NCBI RefSeq assembly: GCF_018139145.2
Contig: NC_059477.1
Coordinates: 35,691,502 to 35,755,501 of the forward strand
Direction: 5' to 3'
From: Gymnogyps californianus
Taxonomy: Eukaryota; Chordata; Aves; Accipitriformes; Cathartidae
Length of the DNA: 64,000 nt
Made by a program: the position numbers and the translations under genes. Below are positions 38,111 to 51,500 of this stretch, piece after piece; position 1 is the first letter of the stretch, and each line of letters starts with the position of its first letter. Under the pieces are notes generated by a model that ran no database searches, was not told the DNA's origin, and saw nothing but the letters and a program-made list of their open reading frames with translations.

Positions 38111-41095
38111 CTATCGGTGATATCTACTTTATTCGTGTAGCGTGTAGGAAGCTTGGAGGGATTCATCATGCTAGACTCAGGATATTTTTTCCTTCCTTCT
38201 TTTCCAGTAAAAAAGTGTTTTCTTCTTAAAATCAGTAAAGATACTTTTCTCTTGCTCCATTACCCCCTTCCAGTATTTGAACTCAGAGGTATAAAACTGG
38301 GAGCTCTTGCCAGTTGTTATTTCTCTCTGAATTCCAACTTGCCTTTTTGTCTCTTGCATTTATTCAGCCTGTGATCATCAATTCTGCATTACATGAACCT
38401 GTCTAACCTGTCATATTTTACTCCAGTAAATGGAAGGGATGGGTCTGTGTAACTGTTCCCATCTGTGATAGCTATGGCACTGGGATGGACCTTGTACACC
38501 CACACGTCCGGGCTGGGACAACTGTCCCCACAATATGGTCACACTTTGAATGAGACTTATACCTGGGTGACCCCTGATACTTCTGTGGATAAATCTAGGT
38601 CTTGATGATTTTATACACCATATTAAATGACATTTTTAATTGGGTTTTTTTTAGAGAAACGTGGTTGCTTTGTCATGTCGCAATACATAATTTTAGACTG
38701 CACTGTTTAGATTTTGCCTCCTTCTCTCAAACGTATATTTTAAGGTTGTTGTCATTTTAGATGGCATCTCTGAAATAGATTTCCAGATGATTTGAATGGA
38801 TACCAAAAGGTATTTTAAGTCTTAATGTTAGATTTGGTTCATATCTTTCACTCACTCTCTCTTGCTTGAAAGATGCTTTCAAAATGCAGAGCTCTGGTCC
38901 TATATCTGAATGATTGGCACAAAGATTTAATAATCTCTTTTGTCTTTATAGCAGTTCCATTTGTAGCAATTTAAGCATCAGTCTCCAGTGAGCCTGAGTC
39001 AAAAACTTTATTTAATATGAGCCAGCTAAATATAATTTCCCATTTCTTTGATCTCCCCTATTTTAATTTGCTTCTTATCAGGTACCTGTAGGGCTAATAG
39101 ATACAGTTGATGGTTTGCTGCTTACAGAAAGATCTCGTTTAAGCTGCATGGATTATTGTTGGTGAGATATTGCGGTAGTCTTCTCATTACGGATGTGGTA
39201 GTATAGGTTAGAGATGTTGTTGCTAACAAACACCCTGCAGCTGTTGTGGGTAAAGGTTTTGCTTCTAAGCCTCCTTCCAGAAACTTCAGTAAAATATAGG
39301 GAAGGGATTTGATGAACGACATCTGAAGTAAGTGCCTGTTTGTTAACACCGGGGTTCCTACCTCAGTCACCTTAATGTGGCCAGGGATGGATGCTGAGTA
39401 ACCAGAGGCATGCCAAGGTGTCCCAATGATTAGGAAGATGTGAACACCAGCACAAGATTTGCCTTTTGCCCCACAGCAGCAGTTGGGATCACTGGGTCAG
39501 GATCAGGCCCTCTCAGGCTCCCACACCCTCTGCCCGGCCCAAAGTGTTGGTGTGCCACTCCGCGGTGCAGACTAATGCCCCCAGTGTTATGCTCTGGGGA
39601 TATTCATGGTACATAGTCTTAGCTGTGAAGTTGGAGAGAGAGCACCCTTTCTTGAATAGTGTCAAATTTGGGTGTAAGCGAGGCAAGGATGAAAGAAATG
39701 CAAAGAAGAACTGAGTATGGCCATCAGGTGTCCCAGCTGCCTGCACTCACCTGCATGTCTCCTCAGCCAGGGCCACCTTTTGCAAGCAAATTGCATCCTG
39801 AAATGCCTTTCGTGGAGGCAGCTGGAGAAGAGAGGAACATCTAAGCCCCCAATTTTTCTTTTGCTGCATCACTTACTACTCGGAGGAGCAAGAGGCAAAT
39901 AGTGCTTCAAAATCGCTGGAGGAAAGCATCTTGGGAACAATTGTGAAATGCAGGAAGAAAGAGTAAGGCTCGACTGATGTTTTGTGCTATTGCCTGTGCA
40001 TTTCCCTTTGCCTGAAGGTGACTGTTGAGAATTGGTGAGGGTAGCTCAGTCCCTGTGTCCTCCTCACCTGTGGAGACCACCTGAGCATGTATTTCTAGGA
40101 GAAAAAAGCAGCCAATCTTTCGTATTGTGGATTTTGGTGCTTCTGTTCAGTAGTCTGATAAGGACCTTGGTGCTTGTGAAGTAGAGATCAGGTGTGCGCA
40201 TGCACGCACAAGTACATTATACTAATTAGAGGCAATTTAAAAACCAAACTCTTCTGCACTATTTAAAACACAATAAACAGCTTTGCTCCCTAAGTGTTAA
40301 TCATCTCCTGCTGTTCAGTCTCTGAAGCTAAAACCCTCTACTCACTTCAAAACACTCTCTCAGTAACCAAGTGTGACATCGCAAAAAGAATTTTGAGGAC
40401 TTCAGTCTGGGAAAAAGCAGATGTGTTTAGGAGAATAAAATCACCAAGGTCTTTGGATCTACAAAGAAACTCCAGGCAAGAGAAGGAGAAGAAATGAAAA
40501 AAACCTAGTCAGCGTAAGTGGAAGTGCTCTAAAATTAGGTTTCTCAAGTCTCCCTGGAAGATGGCGCAGGCGCCATGTGGGTGCCTGCATGCCCAGGAGG
40601 AGTGCAGCAGAGGAGGGGGAGGAGGTGTTGGTCTGTGTGTGCTTCGAAGAGCCCCAGCCGTATGCCATGTGCGCTTGGGGAAGGACTTGGGGAGGGGATG
40701 GCTATCGCTTTTCCTCTAAGTCCCAATGTGAGAGCAGGCACATCATGCTCTAGGTCAATTATGTGAAAGCTGTACATTCCAACACATTTCATCATTGGGA
40801 GGCAATGAATTATCTGCTGTATAGATGCATGTACCTGTCTCCCTGCAGAGAGGAGTCATGCAGCTGGGGCTGTGGAGTACTGCCAGGGGCCTTAAACCTG
40901 CTGTGGGGTGAGGCTTGCAGGGGGGCTCCTGCCAGGCAGAGGGAGCCGGTCCCTCCCAGCCTGGCCCCGTCGCCTCCTGCTTTCTCAACCACTCTGAAGA
41001 TCAGATCCTGACACACCATCACCACTGTGTGATGGAGTGTGTTATTAAGCAGAACCTAGAAATAAAGAAGGGGTTGAGAAATTGCTACAATCGCT
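38111..41095. other. Unannotated DNA
   Basis: AT-rich to about 39.1 kb, then more GC-rich (39.4-41.0 kb) with overlapping short open frames on both strands. No exon, repeat or RNA gene was recognised. Confidence 0.5.
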
Positions 41096-41345
41096 GACCC
41101 ATGCATTTATTATAATTGAGTCCATTAGCCTTAATTTTATAATTTCTAAATTAACTTTGCACATTTACAAATGGCCTTAATTGCTTCATGGAGGGACTTA
41201 GGCTTTAACAAAGCTAAAGGCGTAAAAACTGTATCAGTTACATCAGTATCAGTGGGTTCGTTTGTAATATAATGCTGCCAATTTAGATCAAGCAAATTGT
41301 TTAGAAAACGCGTTGTTGAAGCATCAAAGTTACTTTACGTCATTC
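41096..41345. promoter_or_regulatory. Candidate conserved non-coding element with TCF/LEF and CRE-like sites
   Basis: The block contains several TAAT/ATTA cores (TATAATTGAG, CCATTAGCCTTAATTTTA, AAATTAACTTTG), a perfect TCF/LEF core ATCAAAG at 41323-41329, and TTACGTCA (complement TGACGTAA, CRE/ATF-like) at 41335-41342, only six bases away. There are no simple repeats. The combination fits a developmental enhancer but rests only on short motifs. Confidence 0.33.
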
Positions 41346-44300
41346 TAGCTAGTAAGAAAAAAAAACAAACCTCAATTGGATGTTTCCACATGCAGGTTCC
41401 TCCCTATGCTGAAGCCTTTGTGCATGTTAAGCACCTATTTTAAGCATTATTTTAGTGCTTACAAAAGGTGTTATGGTGCAAACATCAAACCTGAAATTAC
41501 CTCTCTTGACTAACAGTAGCCTCTCTATATCAAAGTCCTCATCCAGAATTTGGGGTCATTCTCTGGAATTTTTATGCCAATCTGTCAAGAAAGTTCAATT
41601 TTTATATTATAATCTTCAATGTGGCTTTCTTTTGGACCTGCTGGAAGGACGTTCCAGTTTCTAGTCCCACAGCCTGGTGGGGGAAGGACATCTAGACAGG
41701 AGCTGTTTAATCTACAGATGCATATTAAAGGTTTTGGAAACCGTGTTCTTAGGGGACAGTGCTGGAGAGTAACCAAATCCCTAATCTTTATTTATTTGTA
41801 GCAAATCTAGTGAATAGAAGAAGGTTCCTCTAGTCCATTAAGAGATGTGAAGTGACGAGTGGTTTCAGACAGCTTATGGGCTCTGCCTATTGGAGATAGC
41901 TGTAAGGAAGTAGACAATAAAAAAATCAGTTGCCTTTCAACTTGTTGTGGTTTGTTTTTTTTTTTTAATCACATAAACGCAAAAAGCCTCCACCCCTCTT
42001 AAAAACCTTACTTTCCTTTTGAGTATGATGCTGAGACTTGAATTCAGTCCAACTGGCACATTACCCCAAACGGCTGTTGCTGGTGTCCATCTCCTGACAT
42101 GAATCTTTTCAGATGGTTTTCCTCATTATTGAGAAATGCCAGACTCTAATGCTGAAATGCCTTTGTTGTCAATGACTGCAAGGTGAGTATTTTAATGTTT
42201 TCCCTGAAACTTTGATGTTTGCTCTTCTTCACAGGTAGCATTTCCTGAAGCCACTGTGAAGTGTAACCAACTGTATGAGGGATCAGCTACTATGGCCACA
42301 AAATTGCTGCTGTACTAAACTTTGTAGAACAAAATGTTAAGGCTGAAATTTTGCTTTTGAATACTTTTATTCAAAGTAAGAAGGGATATGAATTAGAAGT
42401 TGTAGTTCTCTCATCTTTACCTACAGGAAGTAAATTGGGGGTAGTAGAAAAACAAGGGTTGGAAAGTAATATATTCAAAAGAAAAGAGAATTTTATATAT
42501 TTGGGGTTATTAATATGCAGCAGTGGCATCTGTGCTTGAGAAGAAAGAGAACATAGAGACTTCAGCAGACAGCTCTGGTACAACGTGTGACATTATGGTA
42601 TGTTTGACTGTCAGTAGTACTCCACAACTGACATCCGGTTGGGACAGGCAAGACCAATTTACACGTTTTTATTTGAAGATGGCAAATGTTTCTTTGCAGA
42701 TGTGGATGCTTTGATTGAAGCTTAGAAAACGAAGACTCTTAAATTAGGCAGCAACAAGAGGGGTAGCTAGATTAAATACCTTTTTTCCTTCCATCTTCCA
42801 TTTCAAAATATCAGTGCTTTTCTTCTCTTCTGCACTAGGATGAACTCCCTCCACCTTTCCTCCCCTTACTCCCTCAAATCCCCCCCTTCTCTACCAGTAA
42901 TTTGATGATAGGGGTATTGTTGAAGGTAAACACCAGAGCCAGGGCTATGACCTAGTCTGAACTTCCAAATTATTGGCTATTTTGAGGTTGAGTCTCTGTG
43001 GCTACATCAGAAATTTCCCCTGTGACTGGATGATCTTTTCCTGGGGAAAGTTTTGTTTAAAACTATACATATATTTCTACAAAAACTTAGGTTTAATGCA
43101 TAGTTTTTCCAAGGTCAGGAGTGGAGAAAACAAACCCCAGATAGAGAATCCTCTGGAGTTCTGGTCCCAGTGGGACCTAGGTTATTTTCAGAAAATATGG
43201 ACCTGTTTAATGTGATTTTTATTATTATACTTTAAACAACTTTTGTTGCTTACTCAGTTGGTTATGAATCTGAAATACCTCTGAGATAAGGGGGAAAATA
43301 AAAAAAAAAAACCTCAAAGAACCAGTGTATGAAGAACAGATAATATTTCAGATGGTGGTGATTTTAAAGATGTCACCCATGAATTGTAGCATTCAGGTGC
43401 AGGTGAGCTCTGGTGCCCTTCACATTTATGGTGCTACATTACTAATAACAGGAGTCAGAGAGGGAGTTGAGGAAATCTTTACAGAAGTAGCTCGCTCTGC
43501 TGTCACTGTACCAATTTCCACTGTCTAATCTTTCACCTCCACGGCCTCCACTAGATGCTGCGGTCCTCTGAAGTGCAGAATAGCAAATATTTCCCATCGT
43601 GCAAGGATGTATCCCAAACCCATTAAATCTTTCAACTCAGTATTTTTGTTTGAGTACCTGGCCTGCAGTTTTTTCCCTTTTTTTTTTCCTCCAAGGTAAA
43701 TGAGCAATAAGAGATAAATTAGACGGACTTCTTGAAGTTTTATCGTACTCCTCCATTGAGTAAAAAGCATGTGCAGAGTTACAGGAATCTGGGCTCTCTG
43801 AATAAGACCTATGGAGAGCTGTCATGTGAAGACGGTGTAGAAATTAATACAGGTGGTAGTCATGACCTAACTGAAAACTACCTTTTTGATTTGCAAGAGG
43901 TTGCAGTACAGATGATAATGTTCAGATTGGAGGCTTTAATGGGATGATTTGTACTGCATCCTTTGATGTCTGATAACAATCAACATCCTTTTATGTTTAA
44001 TGATATAGAAACAGCAGCCACAAGCTGTGATTGAATCCTGGTGAGGCCTGAGCCATAGGGCTAAGCCCATCCTTCTCCTCCCTGCAGCTGTCCTGCCCTA
44101 CTGAATCTCATCTGCCTGATGCCTGGTCCATGCAGAGGCCTGTTAGCTCAGAAGAGCCCATAGGTGTGTAAGTTTGGTCTCCCCATGGCAGTGATGTGAG
44201 CTGGAAACCCCACAATTAAATGAGGGAATTTTGTACCCCAGCCAGTCCTAGAATCACTGCACTACCATGCAGAGAAGAAATGCCTTTCTCTTCAGTGAGG

Positions 44301-46744
44301 CTTGCAAAAAGCCGGCACTATGTTTTGTGAGGCATCGGAGGTGAGGTGCTCTCTGGAATTCACCTCCTTAGGGCATTTTGGGGGAAAGGAAAAGCCCCTT
44401 CCTGTCTCCCCAAGGGACTGAGTCCATGGATATGACCCCACTTCATTTCAGATTGGGGAGTCGAGGTAACCCCATGGTGGCCCGTGTGCTCCCATGCCTG
44501 TGATGTCCCACAGCGGCCCACCATGCTGGAGTTGGGCACCTGAGCTTGGAGGGGCTTTGCAGCTCCTGTGTGACACCGGCATCGAGTGTTCCAGGCTTGA
44601 GAGGCCTTCGTAACTTTCACATGTTCCAGGTCTTTTCAGATAAGAGTCTGCCAACCATAATCTTTGGGATTTAAAATTTTGAATTTAAATAGAGCACTTG
44701 GTTCTGATACTGAGAAAATAGAGGGGTCCATGACAAGTATGTCCGCTGTAAGCTCATGACTTGTAGAGGGCAGAACTGCAGACGAGCTACCTACAGCTAC
44801 AGGGGTTTCCTTCAGGCTTCTTAGCAATGAGGCAAATGTGATCCAAGATGAGCAATCCTGAGAAGTTGGGGAAATGGACACTTTTTGTGGCAGTAGGGTT
44901 TCCTCTGGAATATGGTGGGGACTTTGGGGGCATTCAAGAAAGGGACTCCAATGGAAATGATGTCAGGATGAAGACAGGAATGGTGCGGTTTGGTTGCACG
45001 AGGGTATCAGAATAGCCTCCTTATTTATTCCCGCATAATGAAAGTGGAGAGGGGATGTGAATTGCTGTCTATAAATACACTGGAGAAGTAAACACCAGGG
45101 AGAGAAAGGAGCTAGTTCAGCTAAAGGACAGTGCTGGCACAAGAACAAATTGGTAATAAACTGGCCGTGAATAAATTTCAGATGGAAATTAGAAGCAGCT
45201 TTTTAATCAGTAAAAAGGTGAGGTTCTGGAAAAGCCTTTCACTGGGATTTTGGGGGCAAAAACCTAACTAGTTTGCAGAAGGATCTTAATCAGTTTATTA
45301 AAGGGATTGTGTGATGTGGTTGTCTCCAGTGTCAAGGGACTGGGCTCCTTGACCGATACATCCCTTTAGTGCTATGTTCCTACATATTATATTTGGTAAT
45401 TCTCTCTGAATTGCTGAAGTGCACTGAGGACAGAGAAATGCTGTATTCTTCTGATGCAATGTTATTTTTCAAAAAGCATATCACACTGTAAATGCACAGG
45501 GATAAGGATAGTGCTGGGCACCTTTTTATTTAACCTGCTTTAAAATGAAACCTCGGGACTAAATGGCTTTAGTCACTCAGAGGACATTGGCCATATCTCT
45601 CCCCACTCCATAACTAATTTCATTTCTGAAACTTGTGCTTCCAAAAAATATTGGCTGCTTAGAATTGGAAGTGTTAGAGGATATATAATATTCAAGGTTA
45701 CTGTATGATTAAGGACAGCAAGCTGCCATCGCATACACTAGGTGTTAGCACAGCCTTGTCCACAAAAAGACCAGAAACTAATCATTACTTCTTGCTACTT
45801 CCTATAGTGGTAGACACTTCAAGCAAGAGAGAAAGCAATTTCTTTTTCTTAGAAATTGTTCTACCCTTTTTCCTTTGAACATCTAGAACCATCACTCTCA
45901 GATCTCTCCCTTCTGATTGATTGATTGACAGTTGCAATGGAAAAAGCAGTTGGCTGCTAAAAAAAGCCCAGACCCCTCTCTCTAGTTTTGTAGTTGGGAA
46001 TGTGAGTTTTAAAATGAATCCTGTGAGACTAACTGATTGTGATTGGCATCTGTCACTTGTACAGTGAGGAGAGGAAAGACCTCCATTCCTGACTGGGAGA
46101 AAATGGACACCTTGCAAAAAACTATTCTTTTTCCTTCATTCATCATCTCTCAGAGTTCACAACAATAGCTAAACAACAGGAAACAAATTCTAGATTCTGA
46201 GTCTGCTTTTTGAAATGATAAAAAGCAAATCAACAGCCTCGTTCTTCCTAGGCTAAGAGGTCTCAGAAATTAAGTCAAACTATGATGAATGTACCATAAT
46301 GCTGAAATTCCAGCAATGATTACTGTGTAAACATTATAAACAACTAGTCTGAGGGAATAATTTGTTCTGCATTGAACACAGTGCTCTAGTTGTGACTGTC
46401 AGCAGAATCTAATACTGGTCCCAAAACTCATTTTTATTTTAAAAAAGGTGTAATAAGCAGATCAAAGAATGTGAGAGAAGAAATAAATCTAAATACAACA
46501 GCATATAAGCTCAGAAAATACCCTCTGCACGAAGGATGTGCAATCATAAAATGCAATTTGTTTATGTAGGTTTTAAAAGATTTTCTGCATCTTATTGACT
46601 GTTGTGTGTAACAAAGCTTTTTGCATTTGAGCACTGAATTCTGCTTTGCACCCGGTGCGGTGGGAAGCACGGTGTGGTGCAGAGCTGCTCGTGTTGGCAG
46701 GTGTAAAAGTGGAGGGTCTCATTCATGCAAGTCGGATCTACTTT
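41346..46744. other. Unannotated DNA
   Basis: No exon or transposon was recognised. A 12-T run lies at 41955-41966, a 12-A run at 43300-43311 and a T-rich stretch near 43671-43690. Open frames reach 110 codons (minus, 45785-46117) without domains. Confidence 0.5.
45914..45928. repeat. (TGAT)n microsatellite
   Basis: Nearly four TGAT units are visible, too short to be strongly polymorphic. Confidence 0.75.
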
Positions 46745-46830
46745 GTGTCCGCAGTCGATAATTAATTACCTCAAATTTTGACAGACCTCTGATACATCAG
46801 ATGTGCGACATGTCTGCCAATTGCCTCTGC
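46745..46830. promoter_or_regulatory. Candidate conserved non-coding element (HOX/TALE-like motifs)
   Basis: CGATAATTAATTACCTC at 46756-46772 holds overlapping homeodomain cores. TGACAG, the MEIS/TGIF core, follows at 46779-46784. The order resembles homeodomain plus TALE-cofactor sites. The surrounding sequence is free of simple repeats. Function is inferred. Confidence 0.27.
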
Positions 46831-47926
46831 AACACATACAGTGCAACTGCTCTGCACGTGCAGGAAGGTTGCTGGTTTGGGGCTGTATCTGCAGTAGATG
46901 CTTGCTCAGAGCACTATGAATTAGCAGTTCAATTACTAGGAAGAAAACGGTAATCTACTGACAAAGTACATTGAATCAGTAGGTCTCCTGCAATGACTGG
47001 CGATTAGCCCCAGACTTCCATATGTTCTAGTCCCTTTAACCAAGTTATTATTTATTGCTGGGAAGTGTTAGGAGGGAAAACCCCAATTAAATGGTGTTTT
47101 GCAGGTCTTGACATTTGGAGTGCTTTTCCATCTGATTCTCATTCTCTGAACTGGATGGCTAACTTCTTCAAATTTAGTTTTCTGAGCATGATATGCAAAT
47201 AAGGAATAAAATACTTTTTTTTTTTAATCTCCATTTTTCCAGGGGAAGAAAGGAAATATGGCCCAATGCATGCTTAGGACTCAAACTGAAAAGTAATCTC
47301 TTAAACTTTAAACATTTTTTTTAATGTAGGTACAACTCATTTCATTACCTACTAGACCAAATTAATGTCTGTTGAGCATTTCTGTTTGGTGATGCTGGTA
47401 ACACTCTTCAGTCCTTTAGTATCTACTCTGTGCCCTTTGCAGCCTGACCATGCAGCAACAGTAAACTGAGCTTGTGTAAGAGCCCAGCTGAGGGCTTTTG
47501 ACACAAGAAGTTATTTCTGAAAAAGATGATGTTGGACTAATCTACCATGGAGCAATCTCCTGCTGCAATGGATTTACCCTGTCCCCTGGCAGAGGCTTGT
47601 TAGGAAAAGGGAGTGAGTGGGTTTCAAAGCATTGCTTTGAGGGCGCTGTGGGAGAGGTGCTGCTGTAGGAGGGGATGGAGAGAGGGTACCGCAGGGACCA
47701 CAGCTCCTGCCACATGAGCTGCTCTGCCCCACGTGTAAATTCCCAAGTCAGGAGTTCATCCTGGAAAATTGTGAATAATGGTTGAAGCTTTATTGGGCTT
47801 TTGATTTTCAGAGTGAGAAGGAGCAGAGAGGAGCTGAGATTTCACCTGGGCACAGGCCCCTGGAAATGAATGCTTGAGGATGGTCAGCAAATGCTGTGAA
47901 GCTGACTGCCCTTGGAGGCACTGTCC
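46831..47926. other. Unannotated DNA left of the LTR
   Basis: No gene was recognised. A T-run of 11 occurs at 47215-47225. The right end is the pre-insertion flank of the solo LTR. Confidence 0.55.
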
Positions 47927-47931
47927 TCTGG
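47927..47931. repeat. Left target-site duplication (TCTGG)
   Basis: TCTGG immediately precedes the TG of the LTR and is repeated exactly after its terminal CA. A 5-bp duplication fits ERVL integrases, although chance 5-bp identity cannot be excluded by itself. Confidence 0.85.
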
Positions 47932-48192
47932 TGTCCTGGTTTCAGCTGGGATAGAGTTAATTTTCTTCTTAGTAGCTGGTACAGTGTGTTTTGGATTTAG
48001 TGTGAGAATAATGTTGACAGCACACTGATGTTTTAGTTGTTGCTAAGTAGCGCTTATCCTAAGCCAAGGACTTTTCAGTTTCCCATGCTCTGCCAGCAAG
48101 CAGGTGTGCAAGAAGCTGGGAGGGAGCACAGCCAGGACAGCTGACCCGAACTAGCCAAAGGGATATTCCATACCATGGAACCTCATGCCCAG

Positions 48193-48200
48193 TATATAAA
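48193..48200 (+). promoter_or_regulatory. LTR TATA box
   Basis: TATATAAA lies about 260 bases into the LTR. Transcription would be expected to start about 25-35 bases downstream, placing the U3/R border near 48225-48235. Whether it is still active cannot be told from sequence. Confidence 0.7.
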
Positions 48201-48398
48201 CTGGGGGGAGTTGGCCGGGATGGGCAGATCACTGCTCGGGCATCGGTCAGCAGGTGGTGAGCCATTGCATTGTGCATCACTTGTCTTTTCTTGGGTTTTA
48301 TTTCTCTTTTTTTTGTTATATTCCTTTTAATTACAATTATTATTAGTAGTATATTTTTATTATTATTAGTTAGTATTATATTTTATTTTACTTAAGTT

Positions 48399-48404
48399 AT
48401 TAAA
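48399..48404 (+). promoter_or_regulatory. LTR polyadenylation signal (ATTAAA)
   Basis: ATTAAA follows the AT-rich stretch and lies about 200 bases downstream of the TATA box. A T-rich downstream element (48428-48442) follows. It would define the end of R in the intact provirus. Confidence 0.65.
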
Positions 48405-48522
48405 CTGCTCTTATCTCAACCCATGAGTTTTACTTTTTTTTTCCCGATCCTCCTCCCCACCCCACTGGGAGGGGTGAGCGGCTGTGTGGTGCTTAGTTGC
48501 TGGCTGGGATTAAACCATGACA

Positions 48523-48527
48523 TCTGG
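48523..48527. repeat. Right target-site duplication (TCTGG)
   Basis: Exact copy of the five bases left of the LTR. The pair is undamaged. Confidence 0.85.
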
Positions 48528-51500
48528 GTCGCTGTTGCTCTAGTTAAACCCCACTTCCTTGAAGTGTATTTATTCTGTTTTAATTTCAATGGTAAAGACT
48601 GGCAATATTACAAACGTGCAGCACTGAAGCTCATAGCAGCCCTGGTCATGTAACCAGGTGCCATGTTGTAGGTACAACAATTAATTTTAAAAAGAAATGT
48701 AAGCAACCGAATACTGCAGAAATTTCTATAGGGATTTGAAAGGTTTCTGGAGTAAGCTGAGTTCAGTTTTGCAGATGTTCACAGTGTGAGGAGATGCCTG
48801 GGACAGAGCACAAATTGCTAATTAAAACCAAGAAGAGTACAAGAAAGCCCGATGCTATGGGCAGAGGAGATGTGGACATCAATGTCTCATCTGCTAGTGA
48901 GGAGTCAATGTTGAGTAGGAACAGGCTGCAAACTATGTCCCAACTTGGCATCCCTTCTCTTATTTGGTGTAAGGGAGAAGCGGGAGGGAGAGGGGTGAGG
49001 TGTTCATCTCAGCAGCCTGGGAAAAAGGTCTGTGGAGCACTTTGAATGGATGCAAGCAAAGCAGAGCAACATTTACTACGGCTGAAGAAGAAATGAGCAC
49101 AGCGTGTGCTGTATACTGAGAGCTCAGGTCAGTCCCAGGCATTCAGTGAGGATGAAGCCCAGGTTGGCCAGGCCCGCTGGAGGCAGGACAGGAGGCTGAG
49201 CTGCAGGCCAGGGAGATGGGCAGTCAGGCGGCAGGGTCTGGAAGAGATCAGGAAAAGAGGTGGTGGTGAGAGGGGGACTTCAGTTTTTGCTCTAGCCAAA
49301 CTGCTCACAAGCTGACAGCTGGACATCCAGGGCTACGTCAGGGAGACAGGCTGAGCCTCTTGCTGGGACACATTGAGACAGGTCTGTAATGGAGAGGCAG
49401 ATCTGAGTTGTCAGCATGGAAATTGCAGCTGAATTTGTGCTGGCAGCAGAGGGGGGACCCAGCACCAATCTGTGCGATCCTACAGGAAGGAGAGTGAGGA
49501 ATTAATTGTTCCGGTGATTAAATGAAGCAGGAAAAAATCAAAGAGGCTGAGCTACTTGGGGGTGTGGAATATTTTCCATTTAGCAAAACTCTGTAAGATT
49601 GAAAATATTAATTTTGCATTTTAAAAGTTTTTTTGGGAAATGCATGCTCCAGATAACCAACAGCCTCACACTTGCTAGAAGGACACAGCATCCAAAAGGA
49701 GTGTCCTAACCTAAAATGCACCCTGCGACCAAAGAGCTCTTTCCCATCATCAGCAAAACCAATATGGCACAGCTAGAAGTGCTGTGGACAAAACTTCAAA
49801 ACAGAACCACAGAACAAATGTTTTCAACATGCTGATTTGTTGGGACCAGCTCTGATGGTCGTTTTTCTTCAGCTCACTTGTGCAAGGGTGCCCACAGCAA
49901 GCTTGGTGGGCTGTTTATGCCCTTGCAGTAATGGAGATTTTCTTTTCATATAGTGGGAGCTAGAAAAATGGAGAAGAGAAAAATAGTGTGGTTGGTAAAA
50001 CACCCAGCCATCACTCCACTGCGAGTACTGTAGTCAAACATCAAAGCCTATGGATGTATTAATGGGGAGGCAAAGATCAAGGAGTACTGGCAGAGCAAAC
50101 GGCATGGTGGCAGCTGTATACAAGCAGGCAGGCTGCTCCTCTCAAAGCTGTAATCTAAAAATGAGAGAAATGCCCCTGCATTGACAGAAGGTATATTTGC
50201 CACCATTCAGTAGCGTGACATGGCTTTTAGCAGTGGCACGTTGTGCTTGCAGCTCTTCAAAATCCCATGCCTTGTCTTGCCTTCGGTTATCTCTCCCCAT
50301 GCCTGTACCTGCAGATCACTGTTACGTTTGGCAAGTGGAACAATGGCCAGGAGCTGGTGCGTGCTGAGATTCTGCATACGCCAGCTGGGTGCTAAACCCC
50401 GTGCTTGACTTCCACAATGGCTGTCAGACTCGTACACTGTAGAGATCCACAGTGAACCAATGCATGTAATAAGGAGAGGGGGTGCTCCGGTGTCTGTGCA
50501 AGGTCCTGCCAGTGCACCAAAATTCCCAGATAAACAGGGCAAACGGGTGGCCAGACACCCCAGGACAAGCAGGGCTGTGGGCAGAATTCCTTGCTGAGCT
50601 GTAGCTTCCCGATGCTGGGGGGAAATTTGCCTCATATGCATCTTCTTGTGCCGCTTTGCTTTGGATTTTTTTAAACTTTTTGAGTAATCTATGATAGGTG
50701 TGTCTTATTAAAGCCAATTAATGCAGAAGGCTTGCTGGCGAGAAGGCAGCATGGTGCTTTGCTTTGGAAGATGCATGAGTCTGGCAGTAGCCTTGGTGAG
50801 TTCACTAGCCATGGCCAGCAGGAGGTGTGTGGTGGCAGTGATGTAGTAAGGGATTAAATGGGTGCTGCTGCCTCCCTCTTTTCGGCACTAATGGCTGCCT
50901 TTGGCTTCAGTATCTTGGTGTGCAACAAACCACAGAGGAAGGGATACTGAGCTGAGTGCAATCTGCTCCCCAAACCTGCTGGGTGGGAAACTCCACCAAA
51001 GGTGGAGCAACGGAGACCAAGAGCGGCCAGAGACTGCAAATGAGTTTTAAGGCCAAATCTGTGACTTTGGGATCATCGTTATCTTTTCAAAGCTCTTTCT
51101 TAGAAGAAGGAATTCACAGAAACCCAGATGTTTGCATGCAAATCAGTCTGTCAGAGGAAATCAACAGGAAATAAAAGACTTGTTTAGCATTTTCCCCTCT
51201 GACCCTATTCTTCTGTCCTGGCATGATGGCTTGGAAAGGCTGCAGAGTGCTTAGGTCTCCCTTGCCACAAAACCCAGCACAGTTGCCATATAATCAAACA
51301 GAAGTGCAGCAAAAATGTTGCCAAACTACCTAGCGATCATTTGGTTTACTGGGGAGGGAGCAGAGAAAAACCTGTGAAAAGCAGTCACTTCAGCAGTGGC
51401 AAGAATTGTGCGTACAGAAAAGGGACAAAACTGTCATTATTAACCTAATGGTTGCATCGCTGGAAGATTGCAGGGTTTTTTCCTATAGCAATGCCAACTG

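Larger units (their letters stand above)
47932..48522 (+). mobile_element. Solo LTR of an avian endogenous retrovirus, ERVL/TguLTR5-like
   Basis: The 591-bp element starts TGTCCTGGTTTCAGCTGGGA and ends TTAAACCATGACA. It therefore has the TG...CA ends of a retroviral LTR and short inverted termini (TGTC / GACA). It is flanked by a 5-bp direct repeat. Inside are a TATA box, an AT-rich variable stretch (about 48296-48400) and an ATTAAA polyadenylation signal in the expected order, so the LTR reads left to right. I recognise the overall sequence as one of the abundant Neoavian LTR families described from zebra finch as TguLTR5-type. The subfamily name is from memory. No internal viral sequence or second LTR is present, as expected after recombination between the two LTRs of a provirus. 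Confidence 0.92.
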
